A stretch of 64,000 bases of DNA, from the NCBI GenBank assembly GCA_963978545.1, contig OZ021729.1, positions 8,411,001-8,475,000 of the forward strand, in the 5' to 3' direction. Both the position numbers and the translations under genes were made by a program. Shown one piece after another: positions 1-11,782 of this stretch. Under the pieces are notes generated by a model. That model ran no database searches. It saw only the letters and a list, made by a program, of their open reading frames with translations, and was not told the DNA's origin. The stretch comes from Linyphia triangularis. Its lineage: Eukaryota; Arthropoda; Arachnida; Araneae; Linyphiidae. Positions within the stretch are counted from its first letter, which is position 1. Every line of letters starts with the position of its first letter.

Positions 1-340
1 GTATATTATTCAATAGTTTTCGTCTGCCAGAAACTATAAAAATAAAGCTCCATGGTTGACCAATGACGATGCGATAGTCACTTATTTCTGATATTAAGTG
101 TACCATGTAGAGTTTACTTCGCATAGTTGATGTAATGACGGAACCAAATAGGGTTTTCGTGAACGGAGAAAAATACGAAAAATTTACGAAAAACTACACT
201 GGCTCACTGGCTACTGACTACTTTGCTCTTCAATATAAATCTACTTAGTTTTTAAGATTTAACTTGCAAAGAAATAACATTTGAAAACTTAGATTACTAT
301 GGAACTTCTTAAAAATTTAACAATTCAAAATAAAACTTAC

Positions 341-430
341 CTTTTGTCCAAAAACATAGGTACTCTTTCGTTAGACGGGTACCATATAAAAATCGCCAAA
401 TTGCAACGATAACTCATCCAAACTAACAAC
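341..430 (-). CDS. Possible short internal exon, unrecognised
   Basis: On the minus strand ...AATTACAG precedes an open 90-bp stretch that ends AAAAG followed by GTAAGT. It encodes 29 full codons (including WYPSNERVPMFLDK) and is phase 2 at both ends. I do not recognise the peptide; it is not Kv4 C-terminal sequence. A stretch this short with AG/GT ends can arise by chance in 64 kb, so it is a candidate only. Confidence 0.2.
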
Positions 431-1046
431 CTGTAATTCATTTATTATTCCTACAACAAACTGCCATGAAGTAGGCTTATACTTTTTGCGCGTCATTTAA
501 ACTTGTAAACATTTAGGCTTGGAGCCAACTGCGTCAACTGGAACCCGTCTCACGGAAGAGTAACAAAAAAAAAATGATAATAATAATAAAAATAATAATA
601 ATGGGTAACCTAGAAGGAGCCACGAACACGAAGTTTCATAACTACTTTAGATTTAAACCGCCAAAATTTCCTGATTTTCGTGGTATTTATTGACATTGTT
701 GGAAAAAGATAGGTTGAATCTTTATTATATAAAGGATTTTTTATTGTAATTGATAGTTTTTGCTAAAAACTTACTGCTAGTCTATGTCTACGAAAATAGA
801 CTGTGGCACAGACTCACTTCCCTAAGTGTTAGTCTCACCAATGGACAATTCCAGCATTTTTTAAAAACGAGTGAAATTAGTTTGTATTTATGAAGAATTT
901 CTTTCTGATTCCAAATATTTAAACAAAAGTTCTTTAAAAAAAAATTAGTTATTTAAATATTAAGAAGAAAAAATATGGACATGGAAATATAAAAAAAAAA
1001 TATATAAACCCGAGTCAAAACCAGTCCGATCAAAACACACAGCAAA

Positions 1047-1285
1047 ATATATGATATCAAGGGTTCCTACAGCTTCTTTGATAATCGTGAGGTTTCTGCC
1101 AAATATTTGGCGTTGGTAGACCATTGCCATATTCCGTACAAGTTGGCGTGATTCGCAAGAAATTTGCAAATCTGGTTTCCGCTGCTGCATTTCAAGCCAA
1201 GATGTTTGGGAAGCCGTGACGATACATTCAATGCCAATCGTTTTCTCACCAACGTCTAACAAGGTAACTTTGATAGCAAATTTAA
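1047..1285 (-). other. Coding-like, CpG-containing patch, unrecognised
   Basis: Two minus-strand frames are open over this patch. One continues for about 75 residues of balanced composition (for example LEMQQRKPDLQISCESRQL), unlike the F/L/I/Y-rich junk nearby. CpG count is higher than in the flanks. It may be a transposon-protein relic or a conserved noncoding block; I recognise neither frame. Confidence 0.2.
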
Positions 1286-1904
1286 AAAAAAAAAAAAAGA
1301 AGAAGAAGGAAAAAAAGCGCATTGAGCAGAATTTTTTGTGTTTTATGGCCTTTTCGAAACATTTAGAATTAAATAATAAAAAAAAAATGCGGGAATCGTC
1401 CATTGAGAGTATTAACCCTAATCAACAAATCTCTCAAAGCAGGTTTCCAATCGAGACTGTGAAGTCAATTGACAATCTTCGTTTTCGTTGGCAATGTAAA
1501 TGTTGGCCATAACTAACAGTCCTTGTCTCTAACCGTTCAAGAAGGTTTAGAAAAGGACAAAGTGAGCTGTAAAAAAGTGCTTTTTGTAAAAAAAAGAAAG
1601 AAAAATCATTTCGTTGACTTCTAAGGTTCACTTATGATTATATAATTATACAATGAAAGACATGTTAAAATTCCATTCAGAAAGTCTTGCATACAACACG
1701 CAACTTCCGTTTGCTGGGAGAGAATAAAGAATGCCGAGACTTAGAAAGACTAAATCTTTTGAAGTAACTTAAGTTTTTAAATGACTCTTTATTCTTTGAA
1801 TTTATAAGGGTATGGTGTACTTTCATAGAGTTATATGCATGTTTAAAAAAGGAGGATTCATGATAGTATGCTTACTAAATATAATACAATTAGTCATACA
1901 TGTT

Positions 1905-2241
1905 TATTTTATTTTACTTTATTTCAGTTTATTTCATTTCATTTCATTTCTTTTTATTTTATTTTATTTTATTTTATTTTATTTTATTTTATTTTATTTT
2001 ATTTCATTTTATTTTATTTTATTTCATTTTATTTCATTTCATTTTATTTTATTTTATTTTATTTCATTTTATTTTATTTTATTTCATTTCATTCTATTTC
2101 GTATCCTTCTATTCCACTTCATTCCATTCCATTTCATTTCCTTTCATTCCATTGTATTTTGTATTATATAATATTGTAATATTATAAGAATATTATATTA
2201 TATTATATTATATTATATTATTTCATTTTATTTTATTTTAC
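1905..2241. repeat. (TTTTA/TTTCA)n pentanucleotide microsatellite
   Basis: Pentamers ATTTT, with many ATTTC variants, run to about 2110, decay to about 2165, then turn into (ATATT)n at 2185-2220. The three overlapping 95-119 aa plus-strand ORFs rich in F, I, L, S and Y are products of this repeat and not genes. Confidence 0.95.
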
Positions 2242-2689
2242 ATGATTACGACTGGTTATTTCTGCCATTATGAAGTGCTTATCATAGCCAAATTCATCTC
2301 GTAATTTTGAACTACGATAAGATTACGAGGTCAAAACCTTATCGGGCAAACCTCTCCCCCAACCCCACACACACCAACAAGAGAACATTGAGGCCACAAC
2401 CTATTTAATATGCATCTCCCACCATTATCGTACACCCCAATATTCGGCGAAGCCAGGAACAAACACACGATCAACCGTTCGTGAGCAACCAGGAGTCAGA
2501 CATGCGTTTATAAGTACACCGTTCAGTGCCTGAAATAGCAGCTAGTAGACAATATTACTCCAACTCAACTTAAAATGAATTCTCTCACCTAAAATGTACC
2601 GCGAAAATGGCTTTTCATTAACAAAAAATAATCACAATACGTTGGTTTTCTCTGAGTTGAGATGTTATAAGGAGCATATTTTATACAAA
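2242..2689. other. GC-richer unique stretch, function unknown
   Basis: About 2330-2560 is clearly less AT-rich than its surroundings and has C-rich runs (CCCCCAACCCCACACACACC) and several CpGs. No long ORF or convincing splice pair is seen on either strand. It could be a decayed element or an intronic regulatory block. Confidence 0.3.
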
Positions 2690-2691
2690 TA

Positions 2692-3154
2692 CAGTAAAAC
2701 CTCGATTAACCGACTTAATTCGGACCGAAGATAGGTCGGATAAACGAAAATGCCGGTTAATAGAGAGTTGTAAAAAATAATAAAAAGTAAATTATTTTCA
2801 TTTATTGAATGCAGGGCTTTTAATGTTTTTTTTTACGACAAAATTGTTGGAAATGAGTTTTTGTTGTCGTAATCTTGATAATCGTTGTTTCGCGGTTCTA
2901 TACCGAAGTCTTTTTAAAAGCAATAGTTCAGTTTGATCTGCATATGATTATTGCTCTAACCATGTCAGTCCTTTTGAAAAACGGTCAAAAGCCTCACCAT
3001 TACTTATGCAAATTTAGTGTAAAGGATAATATTACGGTTTTAAAAAGGGCAAATGATTTATTACTCATTTGGGAGATTTTTGATGTCGACTAAAGGATGG
3101 TCGGTTAACAGAGAGTTCTGGATGAAAGAGGGACGGTTAATCGAGGTTCTACTC
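2692..3154. mobile_element. pogo/Tigger-like MITE
   Basis: TA target sites (2690-2691 and 3155-3156) flank 463 bp with inverted ends: left CAGTAAAACCTCGATTAACC, right end the reverse complement with two mismatches over about 21 bp. Subterminal TCGGATAAACG and CGGTTAA blocks repeat in inverted order, as in TcMar-Tigger/pogo miniature elements. The short internal ORF (2875-3093) shows no transposase motif. Non-autonomous. Confidence 0.85.
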
Positions 3155-3237
3155 TACAAGCATAAAGAGTCTAGCGCACAATCTTACTGTCTGCCATTCT
3201 GAGTTCAAATGAGATATTTAAAATTAAACTATTGTCC

Positions 3238-3595
3238 AGGTAGCACAGCGGTATTGTCCAATATCGAAAGCAGGGGTTCTGGGAAGATTAGTCAGTCAAT
3301 GCCGAAACTCAAGCATCGTTCCAAAGTACCCATTTTTTAAATTTATTTTTAAATGAATATGTCAAAACCATCGCAAAACATATTTTTTATCCCTCCGTCC
3401 TTTCTTATAACACTACTACTCAATTTTAAATTCTGCATCAACATTTCAAAACTTCCAGTATATTTTACCCAGCACAGGGCGAAATTGGCCAAGATCCGTT
3501 GCAATGGCTAATCTTCATCGGCTCACATTGAGATTGGCCATTGTCGAACCGATACTGGCCAGCATATTTGTATTGCTGGGGTAGTTTCAAAATTC
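3238..3595 (+). mobile_element. tRNA-like SINE family B, copy 1
   Basis: Shares sequence throughout with 42136-42450 and, in part, 51838-52075. The head carries a perfect pol III A-box (TAGCACAGCGG, 3241-3251) and a partial B-box (GGTTCTGGGAA). The tail holds repeated TTGGCC motifs and ends near TATTGCTGGGGTAG. No clear target duplication was found for this copy. Confidence 0.55.
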
Positions 3596-3599
3596 CAAG

Positions 3600-4599
3600 T
3601 GAGCAAAATTCCTTATTTGTTTTTTACTACCCTTTAATTAATTAAAAAAAATAATAATAATATGAACAATAACAAACACTATTAATCAATATAATTAAAC
3701 TAGCAATTAGTTAATAAAATGGATGATTGCATTTTATATTCTTAAAATCGAAATACGGAGCTAAAACTTTTATTTTAATTAAGTAACTCAAATAAAAATT
3801 CTATTGCAATTTCATGATCCTCAATACTATTTCAGAATGATTAAATGCGTTTCATTAGATAAACTAGATAAACATTGTTCCGGATTAATTCATTAAATAA
3901 CAAATATAAAAACCCATGATGCATTCAAAACGTAACATATTTCTAAATATATCCTCTCAATACCATTTTATTTTATATTTAACTCTTGTAAATTTATTAT
4001 GATAACAAATTACAAACTAGTTCATCATTACCCAACGCAACATCATGTACTACGATAGCATAAAAAAAAGAAGGAAAAAAAAAGTATCAGATTTAGAAGT
4101 TACCAAGTTTGTTAAGCAAAGAATAATCAAAAAATAAGTCAAATATTTATACGATTAAATGTTTTAATGAGTCGGAATAAAAAACTAAACATAAAAAGTG
4201 GTATGAAATTCAATGCAGTGTTTAACTGTGCATGAAATGGTAATGAAAAAATAAAAATATCATGGATGTGCTTCATTAAAAATTCTTAATTTTCACCAAA
4301 AGGAAAGAGTAATTTAAACAGTTAACTACGTTAAAGTTCGAAAACTTTTTAAGTAATTGAAAACATCAGGGAACACTTAAAAATGTCATTTTATTTTATT
4401 GGAATTCCGATAAATAAAATATCACGAAAATAATCTATAAATGAAGAACCCTTAGTTACTAGTCTGTTTTTTATTAATATTAAAAAAAAAAAAATATTAA
4501 TAGTTAAAGTTCGATTTTCAAGTTTACTTTTCGGAAGATTCTTATTAACCTTGGTATTAAAAGTTCTAATATCAAATACATCAAAAATAGTATTTGCTT
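3600..4599. other. AT-rich intronic DNA, no gene seen
   Basis: Only short homopolymers and a small A-run hairpin near 4475-4500 were noticed. Confidence 0.6.
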
Positions 4600-5195
4600 G
4601 ATTTATAGGGAGTTAGTACCTAAAAATTTATAAATAACCGATTTTGAGTTTATTATTGTTTATCAAAATTTAAATTCTCAACTTTAAAAGGATACCTCAA
4701 TTGTAATAATACCTCAACAAGAAGAATTTTTAATAATTTTTTTGAAGACAAAATTGGTAACTATTTATGTTAGTAAAATTTTCTTCAAAATGCGTTTTTC
4801 TCTAAACTACTTTTTTCATTATTCATGTACCCTTTTCTCAGAAACTGCGCAAACTATCTTCCTGAAAATTTTACCACATGTTCCTTTTATGTATCTGCAT
4901 ATACTGAAGTGAGATTTTGTTGTTATTTTAAAAACATTTTTTGTTTTGGCTTTATTCAGCAAAAAAAAAAAAAAAAACCTTCTGATTTTTTAACAAATTT
5001 GAGTGACTTTCACGAAAACTCATTAAAAAAAAAAGTAAATGAATCACACTCAAAATCTAACTTCAGTAGAATAACAAGTGTCTGCTAAATGCACTGAAAA
5101 AAAATTAGACTTCTTAGTCAAATACTTTCTGAGAAAAAGGTACATGAAATATGCCAAATTAACATTACTGATATAGAGGATACCAACTCCCCTAA
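4600..5195. repeat. Dispersed repeat family C, copy 1 (holds the empty hAT site)
   Basis: Aligns by eye over about 590 bp with 14281-14323 plus 15406-15937, sharing for example GAAGACAAAATTGGTAACT, CATTATTCATGTACC, TTTCTCAGAAACTGC and a common end GAAAAAGGTACATGAAATAT. This copy carries a single ATTATTGT at 4652-4659, where the other copy is split by a transposon. Confidence 0.75.
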
Positions 5196-5489
5196 AAATT
5201 ATTTTTCTCATTGTTTCCATTAGTCTACTATACTTTTGCATGTCATTTTATGACCACCATTGATTGCTTAGTAAAATATGCAATATTTTGTGAAAAAATA
5301 TTAAATATTTATATAATACGTCAACGGAAACTATCCAGCTTTTTCATCAATCGCTGATTTTTAAAATTTGAACGGAAAACTAAGTGTTTATGTATGCACG
5401 CAAGATTAACTTAGTATATATTACTTTTAATTTTGTTGATTGGTGGAGGTAAATTAGAAACACTACCTATTTACTATTAATAGTCAGTA

Positions 5490-6534
5490 ATGACTTTGGT
5501 CATGAAAATTTTAATAGGTAATTCAAATTCGTTAAAAGGAATAATAACAAGTTATGAATGGAATCTCTTATTCATTTTTCCGTAAATAGTGATAAACAAC
5601 CGCTTATCGAATGCATGCAATATGCAGATACATGTTAATATCCTGCCTGATTATTATAACATAAATTTTTACCTATTACTAATTTAGAGTGAGATAGGGT
5701 GTTTATATACTTTATGCATACTATTTTACAAAACCCCATTCATACATAAATGTTGTAAATACTATTTTAGATCATATCGCACACACTGGCTAAATCTCCA
5801 TTTATTTATAAATATTATAGCCAACATTTCAAATCAATACACTACATAGCTGAATGTTATGTAAACTAGCTTGTTTTTTTTTCTCAAATATATGGTTTCT
5901 ATATCATACTATGATGAGCCGATAAAAGCTTAATTCAAGTATTTTTCTTTATCAGCACTGAACTTAAAATAAATTTGAAATTCTGAATAAAAATAAATAC
6001 ACAAGCATGCATTGACTTTTTTCATGAAATTTGTAATGGGTCATTCAAATTCGTTAAAAGAAATAATAACAAGTTATGAATGGAATCTCTTATTCATTTT
6101 TACGTAAATAGTGATAAACAACCGCTTATCGAATGCATGCAATATGCAGATACATGTTAATATCCTGCCTGATTATTATAACATACATTTTTACCTATTA
6201 CTAATTTAGAGTGAGATAAAGTGTTTATATACTTTATGCATACTATTTTACAAAACCCCATTCGTACATAAATGTTGTAAAAACTATTTAAGATCATATC
6301 GCATACACTGGCTAAATCTCCATTTATTTATAAATATTATAGCCAACATTTCAAATCAATACACTATTGCTTAATGTTATGTAAACTAGCTTGTTTTTTC
6401 TCTCAATTACATGGTTTCTATATCATACTATGATGAGCCGATAAAAGCTTAATTCCAGTATTTTTCTTTATCAGCACTGAACTTAAAATAAATTTGAAAT
6501 TTTGAATAAAAATAAATACACAAGCATGCATTGA
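5490..6534. repeat. 522-bp tandem duplication
   Basis: Two near-identical blocks, about 5490-6011 and 6012-6534. Anchors such as TTCAAATTCGTTAAAAG occur at 5522 and 6044, 522 bp apart. Both end ACAAGCATGCATTGACTTTT. Differences are scattered substitutions and small indels, so the event is recent. No ORF is inside. Confidence 0.92.
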
Positions 6535-7239
6535 CTTTTAAAATATAGTTTCTATATCATAAGTAGAATATCAAACGGCATTTTAGTAATTTGTCGATAA
6601 AAAACGCTTTTTTTTCCGTAACTGACTGTAAGAAAATTATCAATGAAACTTATAAACATGATATTTTTGTATGCATGTACTGTTCAAATTCTATTATTTT
6701 ATAAATTTTTACAATATTTTAAAACTAATTGCAAGTAATACTAAGAACTAATAATAACTTTTTAAATGTAATATTAAATCTCAAAACTTTAACCGTAAAA
6801 TTAAAAATACCAACGGACATACATATTAATTATAAAAACTTTGTTTGATATTATCAGTATTAATGATCTATTTCAATTTAGAGAAAAGTTTAAAGTGTAT
6901 TCATAAAAAGTGAAACGGTATGTTTTAAAAGTATAATGAAATTCAGACATAATAATGTCCAAATTTTTTATTTTATTACTTGCACAAGGTAGTTAATTTC
7001 AAATTTGGTCGCATTGGAGCTACTGTTTATGTCTGTTGTTTATATTTGGAATAGCCCTGTTCAAATTCCATGTTAACATAAGAAAGTAGTTGCGATTAAG
7101 TCATAGTCAAAGAAAACAAATATTGGTATTTCAAATACAACTACATTTTTCGCACTGGCTTAAAAAAGTTTGAGGAATTTTGTCATTTTCATAAATAAAA
7201 TAGCTATACACGAATGGATAATGAAGTCACAAAAAGTCA
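6535..7239. other. AT-rich intronic DNA, no gene seen
   Basis: No repeat unit, RNA gene or coding-like stretch was recognised. Confidence 0.6.
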
Positions 7240-7545
7240 CATTTATTAGTACAACACAAAAGCAAAAAATACATAAAGTACATAAATATGCACCAATAAC
7301 ACTTACCGTACAATACAAGCACCAATAAACTAAACAGCATACTACACAAACATCAAAACACTAAACAACATACAATACAAACATCAAAGCACTAAACAGC
7401 AACTATACAAACACCAAAGCTCTAAACAACGTACTAACACCGAACAAATTAATAATACACAATACATTCAATACACATACCAAAAATACTAAACAATATA
7501 CAAAGCTAACACTTAAACTAAACAAACTGCGTAGTGACACACATT
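7240..7545. repeat. Decayed A/C-rich tandem repeat
   Basis: A strand-asymmetric block, very poor in G on the plus strand, built of variants around CAAACATCAAAACACTAAACAA with a spacing of roughly 35-40 bp. Heavily diverged; unit boundaries are uncertain. Confidence 0.55.
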
Positions 7546-8522
7546 CAAAGTAATTTATATCAAGTGAAGACTTCTTGATCAATTCAATTTGAAAAATAAT
7601 ATTAGTGAATAGAGTCAGCCGGAAACTTTAAATTCTAATTAAAGGCGCCAATTTTCTGAAAATAAGGTGTTTTAGATATTGCTGTCATCAAAAGGAAATA
7701 ATTTTTACGCTTGCGTTTGATAAATTGCGTATGTAATGTTTCGTAAAATATTGCAGTTACATTTTCAAATTGCAATCTCGTAGAAGATTATTAAAATATC
7801 TTAAAATTATAAAATTTAGCAATTGTTTCAAACAGTTATCTAAGAAATATTAAAAAAAAAAAAAAAAATTATATAAAAATCTCTGGTTACTGTAGCGTTG
7901 TATCATTTTATTATAAAAATAATAAAATTAACCAATGGTTTTATTTGGGAAGGCGTTTAAAAAAAAATGTTTTCTAATAGTTAGAAATTTATTATGATTA
8001 TTTTCCATTACCTCAATAGAAAACAATATATTTTATGGATAAAGTTGAAGTTATGAATTTTTTTCTTAATTCAAATATTGAAATTTTGCTCGTCCACCCA
8101 GAGCAGAAAATTTTGTAACAATAGCCATGTCTAAATAAATATAAACCATATACCAATTTTTATTATAAGTTTTCCTTTTGATTGTAATTTATCTTTGTAT
8201 GGATACAGTTAAGCATTTTTTTTAAAAAATAACTGAGAAAACATTTTATATAAAAAACAATAATTTATTATGAACTTAATTATCTATAAGAAGTAGAAAG
8301 TATTGTAATTGATCAAAACATAGACCTCTGTTTTTTTCTTATATTGGCCTAATATGACATGCGGATTCCAAAAATATGAAAGGACCAATGGTATCTGCCT
8401 ACCCACCTATTTATCCCTCAGTTAAGCTAGAAATTATACTTTCTATAAGTCTGAATATGTCGAATAGCTTTAATAAACCGAAGAGATGTATTCAGTAAGA
8501 GAGGATACAAAAATACAGGAAA
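7546..8522. other. AT-rich intronic DNA, no gene seen
   Basis: Contains an A17 run near 7850-7868. Nothing else was recognised. Confidence 0.6.
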
Positions 8523-8640
8523 GTCTAATGGTAAGTAATTCAGGTAAATCTAATGGTAAGTAATTCAGGTAAGTCTTATAGTAAGTAATTAACTTATATC
8601 TAAAGGTAAGTAATTCAAGTAAGTCTATTCCAGTAAGTCC
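8523..8640. repeat. 25-bp minisatellite carrying GTAAGT in each unit
   Basis: Units start at 8523, 8548, 8573, 8598 and 8623, exactly 25 bp apart, around GTCTAATGGTAAGTAATTC with variants. Each unit brings a splice-donor-like GTAAGT on the plus strand, antisense to Kv4. Confidence 0.88.
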
Positions 8641-10590
8641 AAGATAAAAAATTGAGGTTTTTGTTACGTTTATCATGATAACAGTGAAACGTAAAATAGA
8701 AGTTAAAATAATGGATATAAAATACTAAACCGTCAGTTTTAATTTTACTTTGTTCATCGAAATATATTCTATCAAAAAATATTTTTTAATTAATTAAAAA
8801 TTGTTTTTATGTTTTAGCTTGGCCACTGTAATGTAGAGGTAAGCTTACACCATATATATTCCCATATACTTTAGAGATTTGAGATTGCAATGAGATTTTT
8901 TTTTCCTCATTTTTTTTTTGTGTTTTTCCCTTTTTGAAGGGATTAAATAACACAAAAATAATTGAACTTAAAAAATATTTATTGTGCAAAAAATTCAAAA
9001 GTGTGTCCATTTAAGTGGACGCCCGGTCTCTAAAGGATATATCTGCCAAGTACAAGGTCAACAAGCTTAAAAATTAACAACTTTTTTTGTTGTCACAATT
9101 GTCACCGGGCTCGATCGATAATTCGGCTAAATTTTGTCGGAATTAAATATTGCGCCGATAACTCCCAACTTGCAAGGTTTTGTAATATTTCATTTATAAA
9201 ATTTTCATAGTTATGGGAAACCATAATCAGTTTGAAATTCCATTTATAAGAGTTATATTTAGATAACAATAATAAGTTTTACAAACAAGTATTTAAAGTT
9301 AATAAATATATCACATACAGTTGGCAAGTACGTCAAAATAAATTTAGATTATTTTGATCAGGTAGAGTTAAAAAGTGGCGTTTAGGTAATTTCATAATCC
9401 TAACAAAAATTATTACAAGAATTCATTACTACGAATCATTTTACACTTTATAGTTTGAACTTAGAAGGCTTATGATAATTGTTTAAAAGCGTGCATTTAC
9501 CATAGTTATCTTTTCAGATTAAATGAGCTTTGAAGTGCAAGCTAAATGTATAATGAGTTTTCGTAATTAATGGTATTTATATCAATCAAAATTATTTAGA
9601 TCAGTAGTAATTGGCTTCAATAATAATGATTTTTCCTAAAATATTTAATTTCATGATGTTTCGTATTAGTTATTAGTTTGTTATAGCTGTAATTAGCTAT
9701 TTTATAAAAATATTTATTAACTCATTAAGTTTTGTATTTGGCATTAATTTACTTTGTATTTTTATAGGTCGTGAAAAGCTCTGAAAAACTCCTTTTGTCA
9801 CAAATAATTTTCTTACCTAAGATATACATCGGGTAAATTTTCTAAAAGAAGTAATTTTTTAACGATTTGATTTCAAACGATGAATTTAACTTGTTATATT
9901 CTGTACATCCATAAATGAATTACCACGAGAGTACATAGTAAGAACCATTGTCAACCGAGTACCAGTGATGTTCAGCTGCATAACCTTTGGCTTTTAACTT
10001 ATTTTACATATAACACCGCATTTGAGATAGTTTGCTTGGAGACAGTAATCTTCCACCTACCCCTACTCATCACAATACCCTTTTTAAGCTCCCAATCAAT
10101 ACGAAACATCGATTTTTGAATGCATCTAGATAATGAACGTGTAATTAGAAAAAGCAATTATATTTCCACCGTTTTAGGCCTTGAAACCTTCACAAATAAA
10201 TAAACGGTATATTATAATCAAGTTTACCACTACAAGTACTATTTTCATTGGTTGACTCAACAAAGGAATTTACAAGCAAATAAAATGTTACCAGCAATAT
10301 ACTTATGTGTTCATATGTGCCTATCATTCTTATCTTCGAGTACTACAGTATTAAAAATAGTATGTATAAAAGAGAGGTGGTTTCTTGTTGCACAACATAG
10401 TACAATTCAGTTTAACTCAACTTAGTTTTTTTTCGTATAGTTACCCGGTTAAAATCTGCATAATTTTGATCTAACTAAATCTCAGTTTATTTTTTGTCTA
10501 TAGATACAAACAACTTTATATGTACAACTGATGTTACAGCTGAAAGAAAAAGGTAGGTTCTGTTCTTACAGTGCGGTATTTAGGAATGGT
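8641..10590. other. Proximal Kv4 intron 1, AT-rich
   Basis: No exon 2 of Kv4 (filter YGD, S6) was found on the minus strand. A plus-strand TATAAAAG near 10365 followed by pyrimidine-rich sequence looks core-promoter-like but has nothing else to support it. Confidence 0.55.
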
Positions 10591-10596
10591 ACTTAC
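10591..10596 (-). promoter_or_regulatory. 5' splice donor of Kv4 coding exon 1
   Basis: On the minus strand the exon reads ACTCTCGG and is followed by GTAAGT, a perfect U1 match. Reading on past it gives GGG then TAA, so splicing is required to continue the protein. The phase leaves two bases of the filter glycine codon. Confidence 0.93.
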
Positions 10597-11711
10597 CCGA
10601 GAGTGGTCATGGTTACAATGGTATACCAGAAGGCGGATGGTATGGACGTGAAAGTGGTGTTCTCGACGTTCTTCTCGGCGTAGAACATGACAGTGGCAAA
10701 GATGATGATGGCCATGGCCAGCGAGAAGACGAGAAAGCCCAGTTCAGAGGCACAGCTCTGAAGCGTGTATCCTAAGATTCGCAGACCTGCGGAATGCCGT
10801 GAAAATTTAAAGATTCGGAACACGCGGAATACTCGAAGAGTAACGAATGCTCCAGAAACGTCGTCGTTGTCCTTTATGCCGAGTCCTATATAGTAAGGAA
10901 AAATGGCCACCACGTCTATGACACTCATTACGCTGCGGACATAGTCCCAGCGAATAGGAGCTGCATACAATCTCAGGAGGTACTCGGCAGTGAAGATCAT
11001 GACGCAAGCCGTGTCCAGGCAAAAGAAGGCTGTCTTGTACGTCTCACCACAGGACATCGTCTCGCCGGTCATCTCGCTCATACTGCAAGGCAACGTCTCG
11101 CACACATTCGCGCAGACAGACACGGCGATAAAGAATCCCGTGACATAATAAAAAACGAGGGCTGCGGTCCCTGTGTGCGGGTTCTCGAATGCCCGCCACA
11201 TGCGCTCTCTGATGTTGGCGTGAGGCATGTTGTCCATCATGTTTTCTTCAGACAGCCGATCGTCCATGAGACGTTCTGCATGCTCGCCTTTCCTGTCGCG
11301 ATAGTCCTCGTAACAGCAGTCGCCGATGACGTCAGGTATGATCCCGAAGAAGGCCAGTTCATCATCGTACGACAACAGGCACTCATGTTTCGGGAAATGC
11401 AACTTCCCCGTTCTATAGTAGTTAAGTATATGCCGGAATATATCCGGGTCCCTATCAAAAAAGTATTCCCTGCTGTCCTCATCGTAGAAGAACTCCCTCT
11501 CATTGGATCCCAGCAGAGTATCCGGGTACTTCTCGACCGTGTTTCGCCAGGTCTCGAACTTTCGTCCACTGACGTTTATTACGAACTTCTCGTCTTCTCT
11601 GTTCCGCTGTTCTTTTGTGACGGGCGGGGCGGGTAAGGGTTTGTTTGCAATGGGAACCCACCCTATGGCCGCTGCCCTGGCAAATGGCAGCCAGGCGGCC
11701 ACGGACGCCAT
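10597..11711 (-). CDS. Shal: Shal/Kv4 (KCND) voltage-gated K+ channel, first coding exon (partial CDS)
   Basis: Pore-forming subunit of the A-type, fast-inactivating, subthreshold K+ current, acting as a plasma-membrane tetramer in neurons and muscle. The exon gives 371 intact codons plus two bases of a glycine codon. Visible parts: the hydrophobic Shal N-terminus starting [18 protein letters not shown], which in the family binds KChIPs; T1 domain about 41-140 with the Zn motif HX5CX20CC as H105, C111, C132, C133; S1 about 183-204; S2 about 226-247 with charge-transfer F240 and E243; S3 with D266; S4 with R293, R296, R299, K302, R305; S5 about 323-343; pore helix about 357-369; filter start T370-L371-G372. 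The start has a good context (G at -3, G at +4). The donor GTAAGT (10596-10591) cuts the filter glycine codon, so YGD, S6 and the C-terminus lie beyond this window. The exon is much richer in GC and CpG than its surroundings. Antisense ORFs across it are shadows. Family assignment is certain; the name Shal rests on arthropod context. Confidence 0.97.
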
Positions 11712-11782
11712 GTCTTCACTTGATCATCTCTTGCCGAGAACTGGAAACCTACCCTCCCCCCGATGGCAGCGCTAAGAACCAT
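11663..11782 (-). other. Upstream ORF overlapping the Kv4 start codon (presumed 5' UTR)
   Basis: An ATG 71 nt before the Kv4 start is in a different frame and opens 39 codons that run through the main ATG and end with TAG at 11665-11663. Its context is weak (C at -3) while the main ATG has G at -3 and G at +4, so leaky scanning would be expected. The surrounding 11712-11830 is GC-rich with CpGs, consistent with 5' UTR, but no TSS or splice acceptor could be fixed, so presence in mRNA is inferred. Confidence 0.4.

Larger units (their letters stand above)
1..1800. other. Presumed Kv4 intron 1; AT-rich with two coding-like patches
   Basis: Lies downstream of the Kv4 exon in transcription. Two short minus-strand stretches are listed separately (341-430 and about 1047-1285). 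Poly-A/(AAG) runs occur at 1285-1320. Nothing else is recognisable. Confidence 0.5.

Noticed and set aside
1..10590. Kv4 exon 2 (filter YGD and S6)
   Set aside because: Looked for on the minus strand and not found; intron 1 probably extends beyond the window.
11175..11775. Plus-strand and second minus-strand ORFs across the Kv4 exon
   Set aside because: Shadows of the high-GC Kv4 coding frame.
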